Of a stretch of 64,000 bases of DNA, positions 24,995 through 38,403 are shown piece by piece (within the stretch, counting starts at the first letter, position 1; every line of letters starts with the position of its first letter). Source of the stretch: Stenotrophomonas sp. ZAC14D1_NAIMI4_1. GTDB taxonomy: Bacteria > Pseudomonadota > Gammaproteobacteria > Xanthomonadales > Xanthomonadaceae. The stretch lies in NCBI RefSeq assembly GCF_003086775.1, contig NZ_CP026001.1, positions 1,762,407-1,826,406 on the forward strand, written 5' to 3'. The translations under genes were made by a program, and so were the position numbers. The notes below the pieces were generated by a model. That model had not been told where the DNA came from. It searched no databases and saw only the letters and a program-made list of their open reading frames with translations.

Positions 24995-25150
24995 CGGAAA
25001 CTGTCAGTGGCGGGGTGGGGTGGGTATGCAGGACCGTTGGCGCCATGGATGGCGCCATCGAGCCCCCATGGATGGGTTTACGGCGTGTCCTGCATACCCA
25101 CCCCACCTCGCCAACCCACGGAATGCCAGCTCTTGCCGTTGCCGTTGCCG
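24995..25150 (+). other. Nested inverted-repeat element, copy B
   Basis: The outer stem pairs 25009-25034 with 25087-25112 over 26 bp, with one G-T wobble. Inside are GGCGCCAT/ATGGCGCC (25039-25056) and a second CCCAT-GG-ATGGG hairpin (about 25064-25076), giving a possible three-way junction. Flanks GGAAACTGTC and TTGCCGTTGCCGTTGCC are shared with copy C. Function unknown. Confidence 0.8.
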
Positions 25151-25212
25151 CTGCAGTTGCAGTTGATCCACGGCGAGTGCCGGGCCGCAGGCCCGGCCAC
25201 CACCACCACCCC

Positions 25213-26709
25213 TCAGTTACGCTGGAACAGCGCCTGCACATCCCTGCGGAACGCCGCCTGGCTGTCCGCGCGGCTGTAGAACATGTGCCCGCCCGGATAG
25301 CTGCGCACCTGCACCCGGTCCGGGTTGCTGCCCATCGCCGGCATCTGGTCCACCGTGAGGATCGAACCCATGAACGGACACGACAGGTCGTTCCAGCCAT
25401 GCACGATCAGCACCTGCAGGTGCGGATCGATCGCCACCGCCTGGCGCAGCTGGGTCACCGCCCCCTGGCGCAGCTCGCCACCGCGGTCCCACAGCCGGTT
25501 CACGTCGTAGTTCAGCGCCTGGTAGCGCGCATCGACCTTCCAGCCGACCACGCGCGTCACGAAGTCGACCATCGCCGTGGTGGTCGGCGCGATGATGCTG
25601 TCCAACAGGGGATCATTGGCGCGCTGTTCCGGATCGTTCGGGAACGGGTCGAACGCGGTCACGTTGGAGTCGTAGCGACTGCCCAGCGTGCCCTTGTCGC
25701 GGAACACCTCGCGCAGGTAAGCCTGGGTTTCCAGGCGGCCACCGGCGCGGCGCACGAACTGCGGGTCCAGCCCGGTCAGCTCGGTCACCCGGCGCAGCAT
25801 CGCCTCGGTCGCCTGCGGATCGCTGCGGCCCTTCATCAGCGCGGTGGCGTAGTCACCGCGCGTGTATTCCACCACCTCGCGCATTGCGGCATCGGTCAGC
25901 TTGCCCTGGCGCTCCAGGTGCGCCGCCGCGATGGACGGCAACGTCTGCATCCACGCCATCGGCGAAACATCGGCGTTGTCTTCCAGGGTCGGGCTCAGGT
26001 ACGGCGATACCAGCACCAGGCCGTTCATCGCCACGCCCAGGCGCGTCTGCAGGTAATGGGTGATGCGCGGGCCACGGTAGCCGCCGTAGCTTTCGCCGGT
26101 CAGGTACTTGCGCGCGCCCATGCGCTGGTTGCGCAGCAGCCAGTCGTAGATCGAACGTGACAGGTACTCGATGTCGGCGCTGGGGTTGTACAGCTGCTTC
26201 TTCGCTTCATCATCGCTGATGCGCGCGCGGCTGAAACCCGTGCCGACCGGATCGATGAACACCAGGTCGGTGAAATCCAGCCAGGTGCCAGGGTTGTCGT
26301 GCAGGGTGGCCGGTGCCGAGGCACTGTCGCCTTCCGAGCCGAAGGTGACCACCTTGGGCCCGATCGCGCCCATGTTGAGGTAGACCGACGATGCGCCGGG
26401 GCCGCCATTGAGAGCGAAGGTCACCGGGCGGTCCTTGCCGGGCATCGTGTAGGCGGTGAACACCACATCGGCGATCACCTTGCCCTTCTCGTCGCGCACC
26501 GGCAGGGTGCCGACGGTGGCGGTGTAGTCGAGGGTGCGGCCGGCCAGGCGCATGCTCTGGCGGGCGGAGGCATCGGCCGGCAGCGCGGGCGCTTCGGTCT
26601 TTTCCTCCTTGGTGTCGGGCTTGGATTCGGCGGCCGATGCGGTGAAGGCGCAGGCAGGGGCAACGAGCAGGCCGGCGCAGAGCGCGGCGATGTGCAGCAG
26701 GGACTTCAT
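25213..26709 (-). CDS. Secreted S10-family serine carboxypeptidase
   Basis: 498 residues with a signal peptide (SLLHIAALCAGLLVAPACA), so probably periplasmic or secreted. NGGPGASS at 101-108 is the S10 oxyanion-hole motif, and GESYGG gives the catalytic Ser207. The Asp lies in the region LIVHGWNDLSCP and the His in SYPGGHMFYS near the C-terminus. The family removes C-terminal residues from peptides at acid pH. It is a single gene, convergent with pit. Confidence 0.92.
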   Translation of the reverse strand: MKSLLHIAALCAGLLVAPACAFTASAAESKPDTKEEKTEAPALPADASARQSMRLAGRTLDYTATVGTLPVRDEKGKVIADVVFTAYTMPGKDRPVTFALNGGPGASSVYLNMGAIGPKVVTFGSEGDSASAPATLHDNPGTWLDFTDLVFIDPVGTGFSRARISDDEAKKQLYNPSADIEYLSRSIYDWLLRNQRMGARKYLTGESYGGYRGPRITHYLQTRLGVAMNGLVLVSPYLSPTLEDNADVSPMAWMQTLPSIAAAHLERQGKLTDAAMREVVEYTRGDYATALMKGRSDPQATEAMLRRVTELTGLDPQFVRRAGGRLETQAYLREVFRDKGTLGSRYDSNVTAFDPFPNDPEQRANDPLLDSIIAPTTTAMVDFVTRVVGWKVDARYQALNYDVNRLWDRGGELRQGAVTQLRQAVAIDPHLQVLIVHGWNDLSCPFMGSILTVDQMPAMGSNPDRVQVRSYPGGHMFYSRADSQAAFRRDVQALFQRN

Positions 26710-26818
26710 GGCACCAGGACGATAGCGGAAGAGGATCCCGATGCTAGGCCGCCGCCCGGCGCACCGTATGTGTCCAAAGGCATGGCCGCCGGTGCTGGCC
26801 CGTTGCGGCCAGATTCGG

Positions 26819-27397
26819 TCAAGCGGGCAGGGCGTTTCGCGCGTTGTCGTCGGCCAGCAGACCGTACACGGCCGAATCGGACAACTCGCCCTGGATGCGC
26901 CAGCGCTGGCGCAGCACGCCTTCCAGGTGGAAGCCCAGGCGATCAAGCACGTGTGCGGAGGGCTGGTTGCGCGGGTCGATCTCCGCTTCCACACGATGCA
27001 GGCCCAGCGTGTCGAACAGATAGGCAAGCAGGTGCTGCAGCGCTTCGTGCATGTAGCCCTGGCCCTGCTTGCCGGGGGCCAGCAGGTAGCCGATCTCGGC
27101 GCGTGCGGCGTCACGGTCCAGTGCGAACACCACGCAGATGCCCAGCAACGGGCCTTCCAGCGATTCGCGCACGGCCAGCTTGAGCTGGGTGCCGGTGGTG
27201 TGCGCGGCGAGGTCGTCGTCGATCTGCGCGCGGGCTTCGGTCGGTCGCGTCCACGCCGGATGATTCCAGAAGCGCATCACGTCCGGGTCGGACTGCAGGG
27301 CGAACAGGGCGGCCGCATCGTCACGGCGGATCGGGCTCAGGACCAGGCGCGCGCTGTGCAACGGCAGTCCCGGGAACAGCAGCGAATGGCTGGCCAA
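26819..27397 (-). CDS. RimJ/RimL-type GNAT acetyltransferase
   Basis: 192 residues. The N-terminal LHSARLVLSPIRRDDAAALFAL is typical of RimL-like enzymes, and the acetyl-CoA motif is IGYLLAPGKQGQGYMHEALQHLLAYLF with LHRVEAEIDPRNQPSAHVLDRLGFHLEG after it. It may acetylate a protein N-terminus or a small molecule. The first available start is a TTG at 27397; no upstream in-frame ATG exists, so the start is uncertain. Confidence 0.82.
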   Translation of the reverse strand: MASHSLLFPGLPLHSARLVLSPIRRDDAAALFALQSDPDVMRFWNHPAWTRPTEARAQIDDDLAAHTTGTQLKLAVRESLEGPLLGICVVFALDRDAARAEIGYLLAPGKQGQGYMHEALQHLLAYLFDTLGLHRVEAEIDPRNQPSAHVLDRLGFHLEGVLRQRWRIQGELSDSAVYGLLADDNARNALPA

Positions 27398-27483
27398 TAC
27401 GAGGGTCCACGCAGAGAGATGCGCATTATGGCGCCGCTGGGTTTGCCGATGGGGGCGTGATGTCCGGGGGGGGGCATCAACCG

Positions 27484-27537
27484 GTAGTGCCGGCCGCTGG
27501 CCGGCAACCTCGACTGCCGGCCAGCGGCCGGCACTAC
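27484..27537. repeat. SMAG-type palindrome, paired form
   Basis: Begins GTAGTGCCGGCCGCTGGCC and ends GGCCAGCGGCCGGCACTAC with a short middle. It lies 12 bp from the parE stop and could serve as its 3' hairpin. Confidence 0.9.
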
Positions 27538-27549
27538 CAGAGGATGGCG

Positions 27550-29439
27550 TCAGGCTTCCAGGGAAGCCAGGTCGCCCTTGCTCTCCAGCCAGCCCTTGCG
27601 GTCAGACGCACGCTTCTTGGCCAGCAGCATGTCCATCAGCGAACGGGTCTGCTCGCCGTCATCCACCGTCAGCTGCACCAGGCGGCGCGTATCGGGGTGG
27701 ATGGTTGACTCGCGCAGCTGCGGCGGATTCATCTCGCCCAGGCCCTTGAAGCGGGTGACATTGACGGCGCCCTTGATCTTCTCGCGTTCGATCTTGTCCA
27801 GGATCGAGCGCTTCTCTTCCTCGTCCAGGGCGTAGAACACCTGCTTGCCCACGTCGACGCGGAACAGCGGCGGCATCGCCACGAACACATGGCCGGCATC
27901 GACCAGCGCCGGGAAGTGCTTCAGGAACAGCGCGGTCAGCAGGGTGGCGATGTGCAGGCCGTCCGAGTCCGCGTCGGCGAGGATGACCACCTTGCCGTAG
28001 CGCAGGCCGGCGATGTCTTCCTTGCCCGGGTCGCAGCCGATGGCCACGGCGAGGTTGTGCACTTCTTCGGAGGCCAGCACGCTGTTGGACGACACTTCCC
28101 AGGTGTTGAGGATCTTGCCGCGCAGCGGCAGGATCGCCTGGAAGTCCTTGTCGCGCGCCTGCTTGGCGCTGCCGCCTGCCGAGTCACCTTCCACCAGGAA
28201 CAGTTCGGTGCGCGACAGGTCCTGGCTGATGCAGTCGGCCAGCTTGCCGGGCAGGGCCGGGCCCTGGGTGACCTTCTTGCGGACGACCAGCTTCTCGGTC
28301 TTCAGGCGCGCGCTGGCGCGTTCGATGGCGATCTGCGCGATCTTCTCGCCCAGCTCCACGTTCTGGTTCAGCAGCAGGCTGAAGGCGTCGTGCGCGGCGC
28401 CTTCGACGAAACCGGCGGCCTGGCGCGAGGACAGGCGTTCCTTGGTCTGGCCGCTGAACTGCGGGTCGGTCATCTTCAGCGACAGCACGAACGACACGCG
28501 GTCCCACACGTCTTCCGGGGCCAGCTTTACGCCGCGCGGCAGCAGGTTGCGGAAGTCGCAGAACTCGCGCAGCGCCTCGGTCAGGCCGGTACGCAGGCCG
28601 TTGGCGTGGGTGCCGTGCTGGGCGGTGGGAATCAGGTTGACGTAGCTTTCCTGGACCAGCTCGCCTTCCGGCAGCCAGGCCACGGCCCAGTCAACGATCT
28701 CGGTATCCTTCTTCAGGTTTCCGACGAACAGATCGGCCGGCAGCGACTCGCGGTCGCCCAGCTCCATCTTCAGGTAGTCGCGCAGGCCGTCTTCGTAGTA
28801 CCAGGTGTCGACTTCGCCGGTGGCTTCGTCGGTCAGCTTCACGGTCAGGCCCGGGCACAGCACGGCCTTGGCGCGCAGCAGGTGCTTGAGCGCGCGCACG
28901 GCGAACTTGGGCGTATCGAAGTACTTCGGGTCCGGCCAGAAGCGCAGCCGCGTACCGGTGTTCTTCTTGCCGACCGTGCCGACCACTTCCAGCGGCGAGG
29001 CGCGGTCGCCATCGCGGAAGGTGATGCGATGCTCGGCACCGTCGCGCTTGATGTGGATCTCGACCAGGGTGGACAGCGCGTTGACCACGCTGACGCCGAC
29101 GCCGTGCAGGCCGCCGGAGAAGGTGTAGTTGTTGTTGTTGAACTTGCCGCCCGCGTGCAGGCGGGTCAGGATCAGCTCGACGCCCGGAATCTTCTCTTCC
29201 GGATGGATGTCGACCGGCATGCCGCGGCCGTCATCGCTGACTTCCACGCTGCCGTCCTTGTACAGGGTGATCTCGATCGAGCGGGCGTGGCCGGCGAGGG
29301 CCTCGTCCACCGAGTTGTCGATCACTTCCTGCGCCAGGTGGTTCGGGCGCGCGGTGTCGGTGTACATGCCAGGACGGCGCTTGACCGGGTCAAGGCCGGA
29401 CAGGACTTCAATATCGGCGGCGTTATAGCGTGCGTTCAT
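27550..29439 (-). CDS. parE: DNA topoisomerase IV subunit B
   Basis: 629 residues, normal ParE length. The GHKL ATPase motifs are EVIDNSVDEALAGHA (about 38-52), DDGRGMPVD and HGVGVSVVNALS. The TOPRIM motifs are EGDSAGGSAKQARD and DADSDGLHIATLLTAL. The C-terminal GLGEMNPPQLRESTIHPDTR separates ParE from GyrB-only insertions. It decatenates daughter chromosomes with ParC, which is not in the window. A target of quinolone and aminocoumarin drugs. Confidence 0.96.
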   Translation of the reverse strand: MNARYNAADIEVLSGLDPVKRRPGMYTDTARPNHLAQEVIDNSVDEALAGHARSIEITLYKDGSVEVSDDGRGMPVDIHPEEKIPGVELILTRLHAGGKFNNNNYTFSGGLHGVGVSVVNALSTLVEIHIKRDGAEHRITFRDGDRASPLEVVGTVGKKNTGTRLRFWPDPKYFDTPKFAVRALKHLLRAKAVLCPGLTVKLTDEATGEVDTWYYEDGLRDYLKMELGDRESLPADLFVGNLKKDTEIVDWAVAWLPEGELVQESYVNLIPTAQHGTHANGLRTGLTEALREFCDFRNLLPRGVKLAPEDVWDRVSFVLSLKMTDPQFSGQTKERLSSRQAAGFVEGAAHDAFSLLLNQNVELGEKIAQIAIERASARLKTEKLVVRKKVTQGPALPGKLADCISQDLSRTELFLVEGDSAGGSAKQARDKDFQAILPLRGKILNTWEVSSNSVLASEEVHNLAVAIGCDPGKEDIAGLRYGKVVILADADSDGLHIATLLTALFLKHFPALVDAGHVFVAMPPLFRVDVGKQVFYALDEEEKRSILDKIEREKIKGAVNVTRFKGLGEMNPPQLRESTIHPDTRRLVQLTVDDGEQTRSLMDMLLAKKRASDRKGWLESKGDLASLEA

Positions 29440-29597
29440 CTATCTTCAAAGCGCGGAGCGACGCGCAAGTGTGCGGTGTGGACGGGGAATTTGCACGCCT
29501 GCGGTTCAGCCTCGGCGCCGGGGAGGGGGTAAAATGACAGCCGCTGGAATCTGAACGCCGGCGCCCCCATGTCCAAGCCATACGCGAGGAGGACTCC

Positions 29598-29834
29598 ATG
29601 AAGAAGTTGCTGACCATTGCGATCCTGGCCGCTGCCGCCGTTGCAGTGCCGCTGGTGATGGCGCAGAACGCAGGCCAGACGGCCCCGCAGCAGGGCGACC
29701 AGGCCGACAAGGCCGCGCAGTCCGAAGCGGATGCCAAGGCCAAGCGCCGCGCCCAGGCCAATGCCGAAATGAAGGCCAAGGGCCAGCCGGTCCCGCAGCA
29801 GGAAGAAGAGGAAGAGGCGCGGAAGAAGAAGTAA
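29598..29834 (+). CDS. Small exported, highly charged protein of unknown function
   Basis: 78 residues. A clear signal peptide (KKLLTIAILAAAAVAVPLVMA, cleavage after VMAQ likely) is followed by a Gln/Ala/Lys/Glu-rich tail ending in EEEEEARKKK, low in complexity and probably helical. A GAGGAGGA ribosome site precedes the ATG and a terminator follows at 29878, so it is a real, well expressed single gene. No family is recognised. Confidence 0.75.
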   Translation: MKKLLTIAILAAAAVAVPLVMAQNAGQTAPQQGDQADKAAQSEADAKAKRRAQANAEMKAKGQPVPQQEEEEEARKKK

Positions 29835-29877
29835 GGCTTCCGCCGCCAAGGCCGCTGCCGCAAGGCGCTGGCCCCTG

Positions 29878-31897
<2,020 letters not shown>

Positions 31898-31906
31898 CTT
31901 GTGAAG

Positions 31907-31922
31907 GGGGGCTTCGGCCCCC
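31907..31922 (+). terminator. TTCG-loop hairpin between pyrG and kdsA
   Basis: GGGGGC-TTCG-GCCCCC with no T-tract after it. It may be an attenuator or an mRNA-stabilising 3' hairpin rather than a full terminator. Confidence 0.45.
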
Positions 31923-31985
31923 ATCCTGCATGCTTCAACCCCAGCGCGCCGGCCCTGCCGGCGTAGCGGACAACAAGGAAACGCC

Positions 31986-32816
31986 ATGAAACTGTGTGGA
32001 TTCGAGGTCGGGCTGGACCAGCCCCTGTTCCTGATCGCCGGCCCCTGCGTGATCGAGTCGATGCAGCTGCAGCTCGATACCGCCGGCAAGCTGAAGGAGA
32101 TCACCGACCGCCTCGGCGTCAACTTCATCTTCAAGTCGAGCTTCGACAAGGCCAACCGTACCTCGGGCACCGCTTTCCGCGGCCCGGGCATGGAAGAAGG
32201 CCTGAAGGTGCTGGCCGAAGTGAAGAAGCAGATCGGCGTGCCGGTGCTGACCGACGTGCATGAATACACCCCGATGGACGAAGTGGCCTCGGTGGTGGAC
32301 GTGCTGCAGACGCCGGCGTTCCTGGTCCGCCAGACCGACTTCATCCGCAAGGTGTGTGCGGCCGGCAAGCCGGTCAACATCAAGAAGGGCCAGTTCCTGG
32401 CGCCGTGGGACATGAAGCCGGTCGTCGAGAAGGCCAAGTCCACCGGCAACGAGCAGATCATGGTCTGCGAGCGTGGCGCCAGCTTCGGCTACAACAACCT
32501 GGTCAGCGACATGCGTTCGCTGGCGGTGATGCGTGACACCGGGTGCCCGGTGGTGTTCGACGCCACCCATTCTGTGCAGCTGCCGGGCGGGCAGGGCACC
32601 AGTTCCGGCGGCCAGCGCGAACACGTGCCGGTGCTGGCGCGTGCCGCGGTGGCGGTGGGCATCTCCGGCCTGTTCGCCGAGACCCACCCGGATCCGTCCA
32701 AGGCCCTGTCCGATGGCCCCAATGCGTGGCCGCTGGACCAGATGGAAGCCCTGCTCGAGACCCTGATGGAGCTCGACGCGGTGACCAAGAAGCACGGCTT
32801 CTCGCGCTTCGCGTGA
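31986..32816 (+). CDS. kdsA: 3-deoxy-8-phosphooctulonate synthase
   Basis: 276 residues. It condenses phosphoenolpyruvate with arabinose 5-phosphate to make KDO-8-phosphate for lipopolysaccharide. Motifs are [62 protein letters not shown] and [20 protein letters not shown]. The pyrG neighbour makes CTP, the next substrate for KDO activation. The last base of Ala-TGA overlaps a GTG start of the next gene. Confidence 0.96.
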   Translation: MKLCGFEVGLDQPLFLIAGPCVIESMQLQLDTAGKLKEITDRLGVNFIFKSSFDKANRTSGTAFRGPGMEEGLKVLAEVKKQIGVPVLTDVHEYTPMDEVASVVDVLQTPAFLVRQTDFIRKVCAAGKPVNIKKGQFLAPWDMKPVVEKAKSTGNEQIMVCERGASFGYNNLVSDMRSLAVMRDTGCPVVFDATHSVQLPGGQGTSSGGQREHVPVLARAAVAVGISGLFAETHPDPSKALSDGPNAWPLDQMEALLETLMELDAVTKKHGFSRFA

Positions 32817-33169
32817 GTCTTGACCCGTGGGCGGCGCTGGAAGCCCAGCGTCGCCGGCGGCATTGGCGCAGCTGGCCGTGGGGCTGGATGGCGCTGGCGC
32901 TGTGCGTGCTGGCGTGGGTCGCGTTCGGTTACATGGTGCTGCTGGGCGCTGCCGGTACCCGCATGCCCGGCGATGGTGCGGCCCCGCACTGGCAGGCCAC
33001 GATGTTCAAGGTTTCCCTTGCCGCGGCCGCCGTGCTGTATGCGGCGAGCCTTGCAAGCACGGTGCTGGGCTGGCGCCTGCAGCGCGCACGCGGTGCCGCT
33101 GGGCTGGCCGCGCTGCTGCTGGCCGTGCCGTCGGCGCTGCTGGCCTGGGCCATCCTTGCCCAGCTGTGA
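32813..33169 (+). CDS. Small three-helix membrane protein, paralogue 1
   Basis: 118 residues starting at a GTG that overlaps the kdsA stop (GTGA). The first helix is [25 protein letters not shown], then MPGDG, then two helices ([23 protein letters not shown] and [22 protein letters not shown]) joined by a basic RLQRARG loop. It has the same layout as the next gene, which suggests tandem duplication. Function unknown. Confidence 0.7.
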   Translation: MSLDPWAALEAQRRRRHWRSWPWGWMALALCVLAWVAFGYMVLLGAAGTRMPGDGAAPHWQATMFKVSLAAAAVLYAASLASTVLGWRLQRARGAAGLAALLLAVPSALLAWAILAQL

Positions 33170-33218
33170 TGGTTCACCTGCGGGCATTGGCCCCCTTCAT
33201 GCAGTACCCATTCATACG

Positions 33219-34962
<1,744 letters not shown>

Positions 34963-34966
34963 GCCC

Positions 34967-35317
34967 ATGCGCGACTGGCGCTGGCTGCTGTTGCTGCTGG
35001 CCCTGCTGCTGGCATGGCTGCAGTACCGTTTCTGGTTCGGCCCGGGCAATTCGGGTGAAGTGATGATGCTCGAAGCCCAGGTCGCCAACCAGGAGCGGGA
35101 CAATGAAGGTCTGCAGCAGCGCAACGATGCGCTGGCTGCCGAAGTGAAGGACCTCAAGGAAGGCCAGGCCGCCATCGAAGAACGCGCGCGCAGCGAGCTG
35201 GGCATGATCAAGCCCGGCGAGAAGTTCTACCGCGTGGTGGAGGATGCGCCGGTTCGCCCGGCGCAGGCTGCACCGGTCTCGGCGCAGGTCGGCGACCATC
35301 CGGCGGACGTGCCGTGA
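34967..35317 (+). CDS. ftsB: Cell division protein FtsB
   Basis: 116 residues. One N-terminal membrane helix ([22 protein letters not shown]) is followed by a periplasmic coiled coil ([35 protein letters not shown]) and the family's [20 protein letters not shown]. FtsB joins FtsL and FtsQ in the divisome. The eno-ftsB-ispD order is conserved in gammaproteobacteria. Its stop overlaps the GTG start of ispD. Confidence 0.94.
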   Translation: MRDWRWLLLLLALLLAWLQYRFWFGPGNSGEVMMLEAQVANQERDNEGLQQRNDALAAEVKDLKEGQAAIEERARSELGMIKPGEKFYRVVEDAPVRPAQAAPVSAQVGDHPADVP

Positions 35318-36012
35318 GCGCGGCCATCTGGGCGGTCGTTCCGGCCGCCGGGCGGGGTACCCGTTTCGGCGCGCCGTTGCCCAAGCAGTACCTGCAGGCG
35401 GGCGGGCAGATCCTGCTCGCCCACACCCTGGATGCACTGCTGGCGCACCCGGCCGTGGCCGGGGCGATGGTGGTGATCGGCCAGGACGATGCCGATTGGC
35501 CGGGCTGGACCGAGTGGTCCGGCAAGCCGGTGCTGACCTGCATCGGCGGCGCCACCCGGGCCGCTTCGGTGCTGGCGGGACTGCAGGCCCTGCCCGACAG
35601 TGTGCGCGCCGACGAGTTCGTGCTGGTGCACGATGCCGCGCGGCCCAACCTGTCGCTGGCCGATCTGGGCCGCCTGCTGGAAGTGGGGCGTGCCGACCCG
35701 GTCGGCGCGATTCTCGCCGCGCCCGTGCGCGACACCCTCAAGCGGGCCGGTGACGATGGTGGCATTGATGGCACCGAGCCGCGCGAGCGCCTCTGGCGTG
35801 CGTTGACCCCGCAGCTGTTCCGCCGCCACCAGCTGGTCCGCGCGCTGGCCGGTGCGGCCGCCAGCGGCGTCGAGGTCACCGACGAAGCCATGGCCATGGA
35901 GCGCCAGGGCCAGCGACCGCTGCTGGTGGAAGGCAGCGAGGACAATTTCAAGGTCACCACCCCGGCCGACCTCGACCGTTTCGAATTCGTACTTTCCCGC
36001 CGCGCCGGCTGA
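35314..36012 (+). CDS. ispD: 2-C-methyl-D-erythritol 4-phosphate cytidylyltransferase
   Basis: 232 residues starting at a GTG that overlaps the ftsB stop (GTGA). It joins methylerythritol phosphate to CTP in the MEP isoprenoid pathway. The CTP-binding start is [20 protein letters not shown], with [11 protein letters not shown] and the C-terminal [33 protein letters not shown]. It is followed by ispF from the same pathway. Confidence 0.95.
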   Translation: MSAAIWAVVPAAGRGTRFGAPLPKQYLQAGGQILLAHTLDALLAHPAVAGAMVVIGQDDADWPGWTEWSGKPVLTCIGGATRAASVLAGLQALPDSVRADEFVLVHDAARPNLSLADLGRLLEVGRADPVGAILAAPVRDTLKRAGDDGGIDGTEPRERLWRALTPQLFRRHQLVRALAGAAASGVEVTDEAMAMERQGQRPLLVEGSEDNFKVTTPADLDRFEFVLSRRAG

Positions 36013-36046
36013 TCGCCCGCGCGGCCCTGCTGCAAGGGTTGCATCC

Positions 36047-36544
36047 ATGAGCACAGCTCCGTTCCCGCCCGTCCGTATCGGCCAGGGCTACGACGTCCAT
36101 GCCTTCGGTGAAGGCGACCACATCATGCTGGGCGGCATCCGCGTGGCGCACAGCTGCGGCGTGCTGGCCCACAGCGATGGCGACGTCATCCTGCACGCGC
36201 TGTGCGATGCCATGCTCGGTGCGATCGCGCTGGGCGACATCGGCCAGCATTTCCCGCCCAGCGACGACCGCTGGAAGGGTGCGGACAGCAGTGATTTCGT
36301 CCGCCATTGCGACAGTCTGCTGCGCGAGCGTGGCTGGCGCGTCGGCAATACCGACATCACGGTCATCTGCGAGCGGCCCAAGGTCGGCCCGCATGCGCTG
36401 GCCATGCGTGAACGCATCGGCGGCCTGCTGCAGTTGCCGCTGGACGCGGTCAGCGTCAAGGCCACCACCTCGGAGAAGCTCGGCTTCACCGGCCGTGGCG
36501 AAGGCATTGCCGCGCAGGCCGTCGTCCTGCTGGTGGCGGCATGA
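36047..36544 (+). CDS. ispF: 2-C-methyl-D-erythritol 2,4-cyclodiphosphate synthase
   Basis: 165 residues. It closes the cyclic diphosphate in the MEP pathway. The zinc ligands lie in GYDVHAF and in [41 protein letters not shown] is the C-terminal signature. The stop overlaps the truD start (ATGA). Confidence 0.96.
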   Translation: MSTAPFPPVRIGQGYDVHAFGEGDHIMLGGIRVAHSCGVLAHSDGDVILHALCDAMLGAIALGDIGQHFPPSDDRWKGADSSDFVRHCDSLLRERGWRVGNTDITVICERPKVGPHALAMRERIGGLLQLPLDAVSVKATTSEKLGFTGRGEGIAAQAVVLLVAA

Positions 36545-37572
36545 TTCCGTTGCCGCTGGCCTTTGGTGCGCCGCTGCTGAGCGCGCGCATCCGCACCACG
36601 CCGGACGACTTCCAGGTGGACGAACTGCCGTCCTTCGAGGCCACCGGCGAAGGTGAGCACCTGCTGCTGCACATCCGCAAGCGCGGCGCCAACACGGTGC
36701 ACGTGGCCAAGGTGCTGGCGAAGTGGGCGGGCCTGCCGGAGATGGCGGTCAGCTATGCGGGCATGAAGGACCGCAACGCGGTCACCACCCAGCGCTTCAG
36801 CGTGCACCTGCCCAAGCGCGTCGCCCCGGACCTGGCCAGCCTGGCCAGCGACGAGATCGAAGTGCTCGAGGCCACCTGGCACAACCGCAAGCTGCAGCGC
36901 GGGGCGCTGGCCGGCAACCGCTTCAAGCTGGTGCTGCGCGACGTGCAGGGCGACGCCGCGGCCATCGATGAGCGCCTGCAGCAGATTGCCGCGCGTGGCC
37001 TGCCGAACTGGTTCGGCGAGCAGCGTTTTGGTCGCGACGGTGGCAATGTTCCGGCCGCGCTGGCGATGTTCGGTGGCCGGCGCATGCGCCAGGACCAGCG
37101 TTCGCTGCTGCTGTCGGCGGCCCGCTCGGCCCTCTTCAACCGCGTGCTGGCCGCGCGCGTGGAGCAGGGCAGCTGGGACCAGCCGCTGGACGGCGAAGTG
37201 TGGATGCTCGATGGCAGCCGCAGCGTGTTCGGCCCGGAGCCGTACACCGATGTGCTGGCCGAGCGCCTGGCGCGGTTCGACATCCACCCCAGCGCACCGC
37301 TGTGGGGCGAGGGTGAGCTGCGCAGCACCGAGGCTGCCCGCACGCTGGAACTGGCCGCGCTGGACGATGAGGAGTCGCAGGCCCTGCGTGCCGGCCTGGA
37401 AGGCGCCCGCCTGAAGCAGGAGCGTCGCGCGCTGCGCCTGCGTCCTGCCCTGCTGCAGCACCAGTGGCTGGCCGATGACGTGCTGGAGCTGTCGTTTGCG
37501 TTGCCGCCGGGCTGCTATGCCACCGCGGTGCTGCACGAACTGGGCCCGGTGGAAGACGCCTCGCAGGGCTGA
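36541..37572 (+). CDS. truD: tRNA pseudouridine(13) synthase TruD
   Basis: 343 residues. The catalytic motif [15 protein letters not shown] (residues about 77-91) holds the conserved Asp. [14 protein letters not shown] and the inserted TRUD domain fit the family. It modifies uridine 13 of tRNA-Glu. It ends the pyrG-truD run and overlaps ispF by four bases. A reverse SMAG follows. Confidence 0.95.
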   Translation: MIPLPLAFGAPLLSARIRTTPDDFQVDELPSFEATGEGEHLLLHIRKRGANTVHVAKVLAKWAGLPEMAVSYAGMKDRNAVTTQRFSVHLPKRVAPDLASLASDEIEVLEATWHNRKLQRGALAGNRFKLVLRDVQGDAAAIDERLQQIAARGLPNWFGEQRFGRDGGNVPAALAMFGGRRMRQDQRSLLLSAARSALFNRVLAARVEQGSWDQPLDGEVWMLDGSRSVFGPEPYTDVLAERLARFDIHPSAPLWGEGELRSTEAARTLELAALDDEESQALRAGLEGARLKQERRALRLRPALLQHQWLADDVLELSFALPPGCYATAVLHELGPVEDASQG

Positions 37573-37592
37573 TCGCGGGGCGGGGTCGGGAT

Positions 37593-37615
37593 ATCCACGC
37601 ATGGCGTGGATCTAC
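37593..37615 (-). repeat. SMAG palindrome, reverse orientation
   Basis: ATCCACGC-ATG-GCGTGGAT followed by CTAC. A second related half (ACCACGCCATGCGTGGAT) lies at about 37629-37646. Both lie between truD and the convergent Smr gene. Confidence 0.8.
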
Positions 37616-37654
37616 TGGCATCGCATGGAACCACGCCATGCGTGGATGCGGGGA

Positions 37655-38194
37655 TCAACGCCGCGCCAGCAACACCAGCACCGCACCGGTGCCACCCTGG
37701 CCGGTCGGCGCCGAGTGGAACGCAAGCACGTCGTTGCGCAGCCGCAGCAGTCGGTCCACCAGGTTCTTCAACACCGGGGCGCCACCATCGGACTGCAGGC
37801 CCTTGCCATGGATGATGCGCACGCAGCCGTACTCGTGCGCGTGCGCTTCCAGCAGGAACTGGCGCAGCAGCATCTCGGCCTGCGCGGCGGTCGCGCCGTG
37901 CAGGTCCAGTTCGTCCTGCACCGAATACTGGCCGCGCTTCAGGCGCTGGAACATCCGCGGCGGCAGGTTGTCGCGGCGGTAGCTGGCGGTGTCGCCGGCT
38001 TCCAGCGGGCTGTTGTCGCGCAGCAGGCGGGCGAACTCACCCGCCGCCTCGGCTTCGTCGCGTTCGGCCATGCGCGCGCGCGGCTTCGGTCGCGGCGCCG
38101 CAGGCGCCGGCTCGACCTCCTTGCGCAGCGGCTTCACTTCGCCGATGGCCGCACGGAACAGGGCGGCCGGATCTTCATCTTCAGGGTGCGACAT
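37655..38194 (-). CDS. Smr-domain DNA endonuclease family protein
   Basis: 179 residues. A charged N-terminal part is followed by a C-terminal Smr domain with [22 protein letters not shown], the family's LDLHG motif (residues about 102-106), and [20 protein letters not shown], matching the HGKG motif. Stand-alone Smr proteins (SmrA/SmrB) nick or cleave nucleic acids, and SmrB acts on mRNA at collided ribosomes. The start at 38194 is chosen because upstream sequence is not family-like. Confidence 0.88.
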   Translation of the reverse strand: MSHPEDEDPAALFRAAIGEVKPLRKEVEPAPAAPRPKPRARMAERDEAEAAGEFARLLRDNSPLEAGDTASYRRDNLPPRMFQRLKRGQYSVQDELDLHGATAAQAEMLLRQFLLEAHAHEYGCVRIIHGKGLQSDGGAPVLKNLVDRLLRLRNDVLAFHSAPTGQGGTGAVLVLLARR

Positions 38195-38403
38195 GCGCAC
38201 AGGGTAAACCGCCCGCGCGGGTCTGCCTATGTCGATTCGATGACGCGCATCACCACCGGCAGGGTAGGACCGGCGGCCCGCTTGCGGCACAATACCCGAC
38301 GCACTTGCGCGATCGCCGGTCCCCGACAGGGGCGCGGGCGGTCCCGCCCACGCGACAAGGTGACGGAATCGAATTCTTGGAAAATCAAGCGGTTAAATCG
38401 AAG

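Larger units (their letters stand above)
24826..25212. other. Gene-free region with terminator, two SMAG-like hairpins and a nested repeat element
   Basis: 387 bp between the convergent pit and S10 peptidase genes. It holds in order a terminator (24846-24877), two reverse-oriented SMAG-like hairpins (24907-24930, 24956-24980), the large nested element (24995-25150) and a final GCCGGGCCGCAGGCCCGGC hairpin near 25179-25197. No protein-coding signal is credible. Confidence 0.75.
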
